Assembly: GCF_005049045.1 (NCBI RefSeq)
Contig: NZ_SUPK01000006.1
Coordinates: 124,001 to 188,000 of the forward strand
Direction: 5' to 3'
Length of the DNA stretch: 64,000 bases
Origin: Cohnella pontilimi
GTDB taxonomy: Bacteria; Bacillota; Bacilli; Paenibacillales; Paenibacillaceae
This document shows, in pieces, positions 61,572 through 64,000 of this stretch. Each line of letters starts with the position of its first letter. Position 1 is the stretch's first letter. Under the pieces are notes generated by a model that did no database searches, was not told the DNA's origin, and saw only the letters and a list, made by a program, of their open reading frames with translations. The position numbers and the translations under genes are program-made.

Positions 61572-62000
61572 TTGAGCCCGATTTCCCGCATGCTGCGATT
61601 TCGCGTATCCTCTCCCGTGCTTTCCGGCTTAATCTGGTCCGCCATTTGGCTTGCGGCCGGCGCCTTGTTCCTGTCGCTGATGTTGACCGGAAGCGCTCTG
61701 AGAGAGAGCGAGCTGCTGCCTTGGGTGTTCGGCATACACGGCCTGGCTTCCCTGGCCGGGGGATTTGTATCGGCACGACGGTCCGGCAGGAAAGGCTGGT
61801 ACTTCGGCATGCTCAACGGCATTCTCTATACGGCACTTATTTTGCTGACGAGTTTTCTCGCTACCGATGCCGCTTGGACGGTGCGGGTTCCCATCATGCT
61901 CGCTGTGGCTGCCGCTGCCGGAGCGGTCGGCGGCATGCTTGGCGTGAATACCGGAACCGCAGGAATCTCCGGCACCGGCAAACGAATTCCCCGCCGTTAA
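61572..62000 (+). CDS. TIGR04086 family membrane protein
   Basis: The 142-residue protein has four hydrophobic helices and 'GIHGLASLAGGFVSARRSGR' with 'GWYFGMLNGILYTALILLTS', matching TIGR04086 (B. subtilis YrzE). The family is found next to yajC and spoVB in many Bacillota, but the function is unknown. The TTG start at 61572 lies nine bases behind AAGGAG. The C-terminus is basic and Gly-rich. It probably shares a transcript with spoVB. Confidence 0.82.
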   Translation: MSPISRMLRFRVSSPVLSGLIWSAIWLAAGALFLSLMLTGSALRESELLPWVFGIHGLASLAGGFVSARRSGRKGWYFGMLNGILYTALILLTSFLATDAAWTVRVPIMLAVAAAAGAVGGMLGVNTGTAGISGTGKRIPRR

Positions 62001-62063
62001 CGTTCTCTAAGTATGGTATACTAGGACGGTGCTTCATATCAGGCAAAAGTACGGGGGAGTTTC

Positions 62064-62909
62064 ATGGCTTTGTTTCCGTCATTCGCGTCCGTCCAATATT
62101 ACACGGTTTTCGTCACCGTTCTGCTGCTCTGGTTCGGGACCGGACGACAGCCGCTGGGCGCGGCATATGGGTTCGTTCGCTCCCTCGTGATCTCGCGCAA
62201 GTCCTTGATGTTTTTCGCAGCTTTGATCGCTATTTTGCAAGTCAACAAAAACGAATTGTGGTTTGAATCGAAGTATGGGGTCCAGTATGATCTCACTTCC
62301 GTGTTGACCGGCTGGGAGGGCAACTGGCATGCTCAACTCCAGCGCTTGTTCCATTCGGGGTTCGTGACGGATATAACGGCGTTTTTCTATATCGTGGTGT
62401 TTCAGTCGGTAATGATCGCCTCGATCGGCATTTACACTTACCGCAAAGACATGAAATTGTTTTACGCTTTTTGCGTGGCTTTGCTTGTCAATTATATCGT
62501 GGCCGTTCCGATGTATTGGTTCGTTCCGGTCAATGAAGCGTGGTACGCCAACCCGCACATTCATTTTTTGATGCTGGAGGCTTTCCCGACATTCGAAACG
62601 AACTACCGGGGACTGTCCGGGCTGAACAATTGTTTTCCTAGCCTGCATACGTCGATTTCCGTCACCATGGCGCTGATCGCCGCGCGTTCCGGGATTCGCC
62701 GGTGGGCGGTATTCGCTTGGGTGAACGCCGTCGTCATCATTTTCTCGATTTTTTATTTGGGCATTCATTGGTTCACGGATATGGCCGCCGGGCTTGTGCT
62801 GGCATGGGGCAGCGCGGCCGTGGGCTTCAAAGTCGGAGCCTGGGCCGAACGGCACCGCGACGCTTCGCCCGCAAAGTCGGACAACGAAATCGCGGATGTC
62901 CGGATTTGA
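62064..62909 (+). CDS. PAP2-family membrane phosphatase
   Basis: The 281-residue protein has six to seven hydrophobic segments. The PAP2 active-site blocks are 'LNNCFPSLHTSISVTMALIA' (with catalytic His) and 'YLGIHWFTDMAAGLVLAWG' (second His and Asp). It fits the PAP2_3/AUR1-like branch that acts on lipid phosphates or transfers phospho-head groups. ATG 62064 follows GGGGGAG. An extended -10 box TGGTATACT lies about 40 bp upstream, so it may have its own promoter. It ends at a bidirectional terminator. Confidence 0.85.
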   Translation: MALFPSFASVQYYTVFVTVLLLWFGTGRQPLGAAYGFVRSLVISRKSLMFFAALIAILQVNKNELWFESKYGVQYDLTSVLTGWEGNWHAQLQRLFHSGFVTDITAFFYIVVFQSVMIASIGIYTYRKDMKLFYAFCVALLVNYIVAVPMYWFVPVNEAWYANPHIHFLMLEAFPTFETNYRGLSGLNNCFPSLHTSISVTMALIAARSGIRRWAVFAWVNAVVIIFSIFYLGIHWFTDMAAGLVLAWGSAAVGFKVGAWAERHRDASPAKSDNEIADVRI

Positions 62910-62926
62910 AATCGGCCACGGCAGCG

Positions 62927-62969
62927 AAAAAAGCCTTCCGATCGGGTATCCCGATGGGAAGGCTTTTTT
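62927..62969. terminator. Bidirectional terminator between the PAP2 gene and yajC
   Basis: AAAAAAGCCTTCC pairs with GGAAGGCTTTTTT, with an inner ATCGGG/CCCGAT arm. Confidence 0.9.
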
Positions 62970-62984
62970 GTTCGGCTCCGCGGG

Positions 62985-63305
62985 TTAAGCGTTGCTCTCG
63001 CCGGCCGGAGCGGCAGTGCGTGCCTTGACATTATTAATGGCGGACCGGTCGAACGTCAACCTCGTCGAATCGCTCACCTTAAGTACCACGGTGTCATCGG
63101 TGATTTGTTCGATCGTGCCGTGCATCCCGCCGATCGTCACCACTTTATCGCCTTTTTGCAAGGTGTTCAGCATGGAGCCGCGCTCCCGCTGTTTTTTCTG
63201 TTGAGGACGGATCAGCAGGAAGTAAAAAATCGCAAACATCAGCACAAACGGCGCCAGTGTTACCAATAGGTTTCCGCCGCTGTTTGTCGTTTCAGCCAAC
63301 CACAT
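62985..63305 (-). CDS. yajC: Preprotein translocase subunit YajC
   Basis: The 106-residue protein has one N-terminal helix (about 14-33, 'LLVTLAPFVLMFAIFYFLL'), then the family block 'IRPQQKKQRE' and a small beta domain ('LQKGDKVVTIGGMHGTIEQI'). YajC associates with SecDF-YidC. ATG 63305 follows AAAGGGGGGAA. It lies 18 bp after tgt, the conserved order. Confidence 0.95.
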   Translation of the reverse strand: MWLAETTNSGGNLLVTLAPFVLMFAIFYFLLIRPQQKKQRERGSMLNTLQKGDKVVTIGGMHGTIEQITDDTVVLKVSDSTRLTFDRSAINNVKARTAAPAGESNA

Positions 63306-63323
63306 CGAAATTCCCCCCTTTCT

Positions 63324-64000
<677 letters not shown>

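Overview
The window reads as a chromosomal segment of an endospore-forming, low-to-medium GC Bacillota, most likely Paenibacillus or a close relative. The evidence is the block tgt-yajC / spoVB-TIGR04086 / comN / secD-secF / recJ-apt / relA-dtd / hisS-aspS-tcdA / rarA, which follows the Bacillales order, together with sporulation genes (spoVB, a cotH-like gene), a T-box leader, GGAGG-type ribosome binding sites, many TTG/GTG starts and sigma-A-type promoters. SecD and SecF are separate proteins here, not fused as in Bacillus subtilis. No tRNA, rRNA, CRISPR array or intact transposon was seen. The only mobile DNA is two decayed transposase fragments.

Layout. 1-18 kb is mixed housekeeping: 5' part of pyrD, a cell-wall L,D-transpeptidase, ferredoxin, a Y-family DNA polymerase, citramalate synthase, a TlpA/ResA-type thioredoxin, an MFS carrier, a JAMM protease, an ammonium transporter whose promoter is flanked by GlnR-type boxes, a MerR regulator, a YugP-type peptidase, a GltC-like LysR regulator divergent from tpx, a likely 6S RNA, a DUF624 protein, a CshA-like helicase, a YitT protein and a DUF4015 protein. 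18.4-26.3 kb is one nucleoside salvage operon on the minus strand: deoC-pdp-pupG-bmp lipoprotein-nupOPQ. 26.4-29.1 kb is another minus operon: small protein-ytpB-pfkA-DUF3906. 29.2-32.4 kb carries two overlapping exporter genes and a nitroreductase. 32.5-35.7 kb has a secreted GH26-like enzyme and a CNNM/CorC membrane protein. 35.8-44.5 kb holds rarA, an AiiA-like N-acyl homoserine lactonase abutting IS110 and IS1595 scars, a CotH-like kinase, a YdeI-like protein, tcdA, aspS and hisS with its T-box. 44.6-48.5 kb has a 51-bp tandem repeat and a large secreted GH16 glucanase with a perfect cre box in its leader. 48.5-64 kb is the dtd/relA/apt/recJ/sec/yajC/tgt block, with a uracil permease, spoVB, a TIGR04086 protein and a PAP2 phosphatase on the opposite strand.

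Functionally, the deo/nup operon imports nucleosides, splits them to bases and deoxyribose phosphate, and feeds the sugar to glycolysis; UraA and Apt salvage bases. HisS-AspS and RelA link tRNA charging to the stringent response. The GH16 and GH26 enzymes and the lactonase point to a soil or rhizosphere life on polysaccharides among AHL-producing competitors. The most interesting leads are the lactonase at an IS scar, the two-site GlnR arrangement at amt, the 51-bp hairpin repeat next to the T-box promoter, a LexA-like box before rarA, and two small genes with strong ribosome binding sites.
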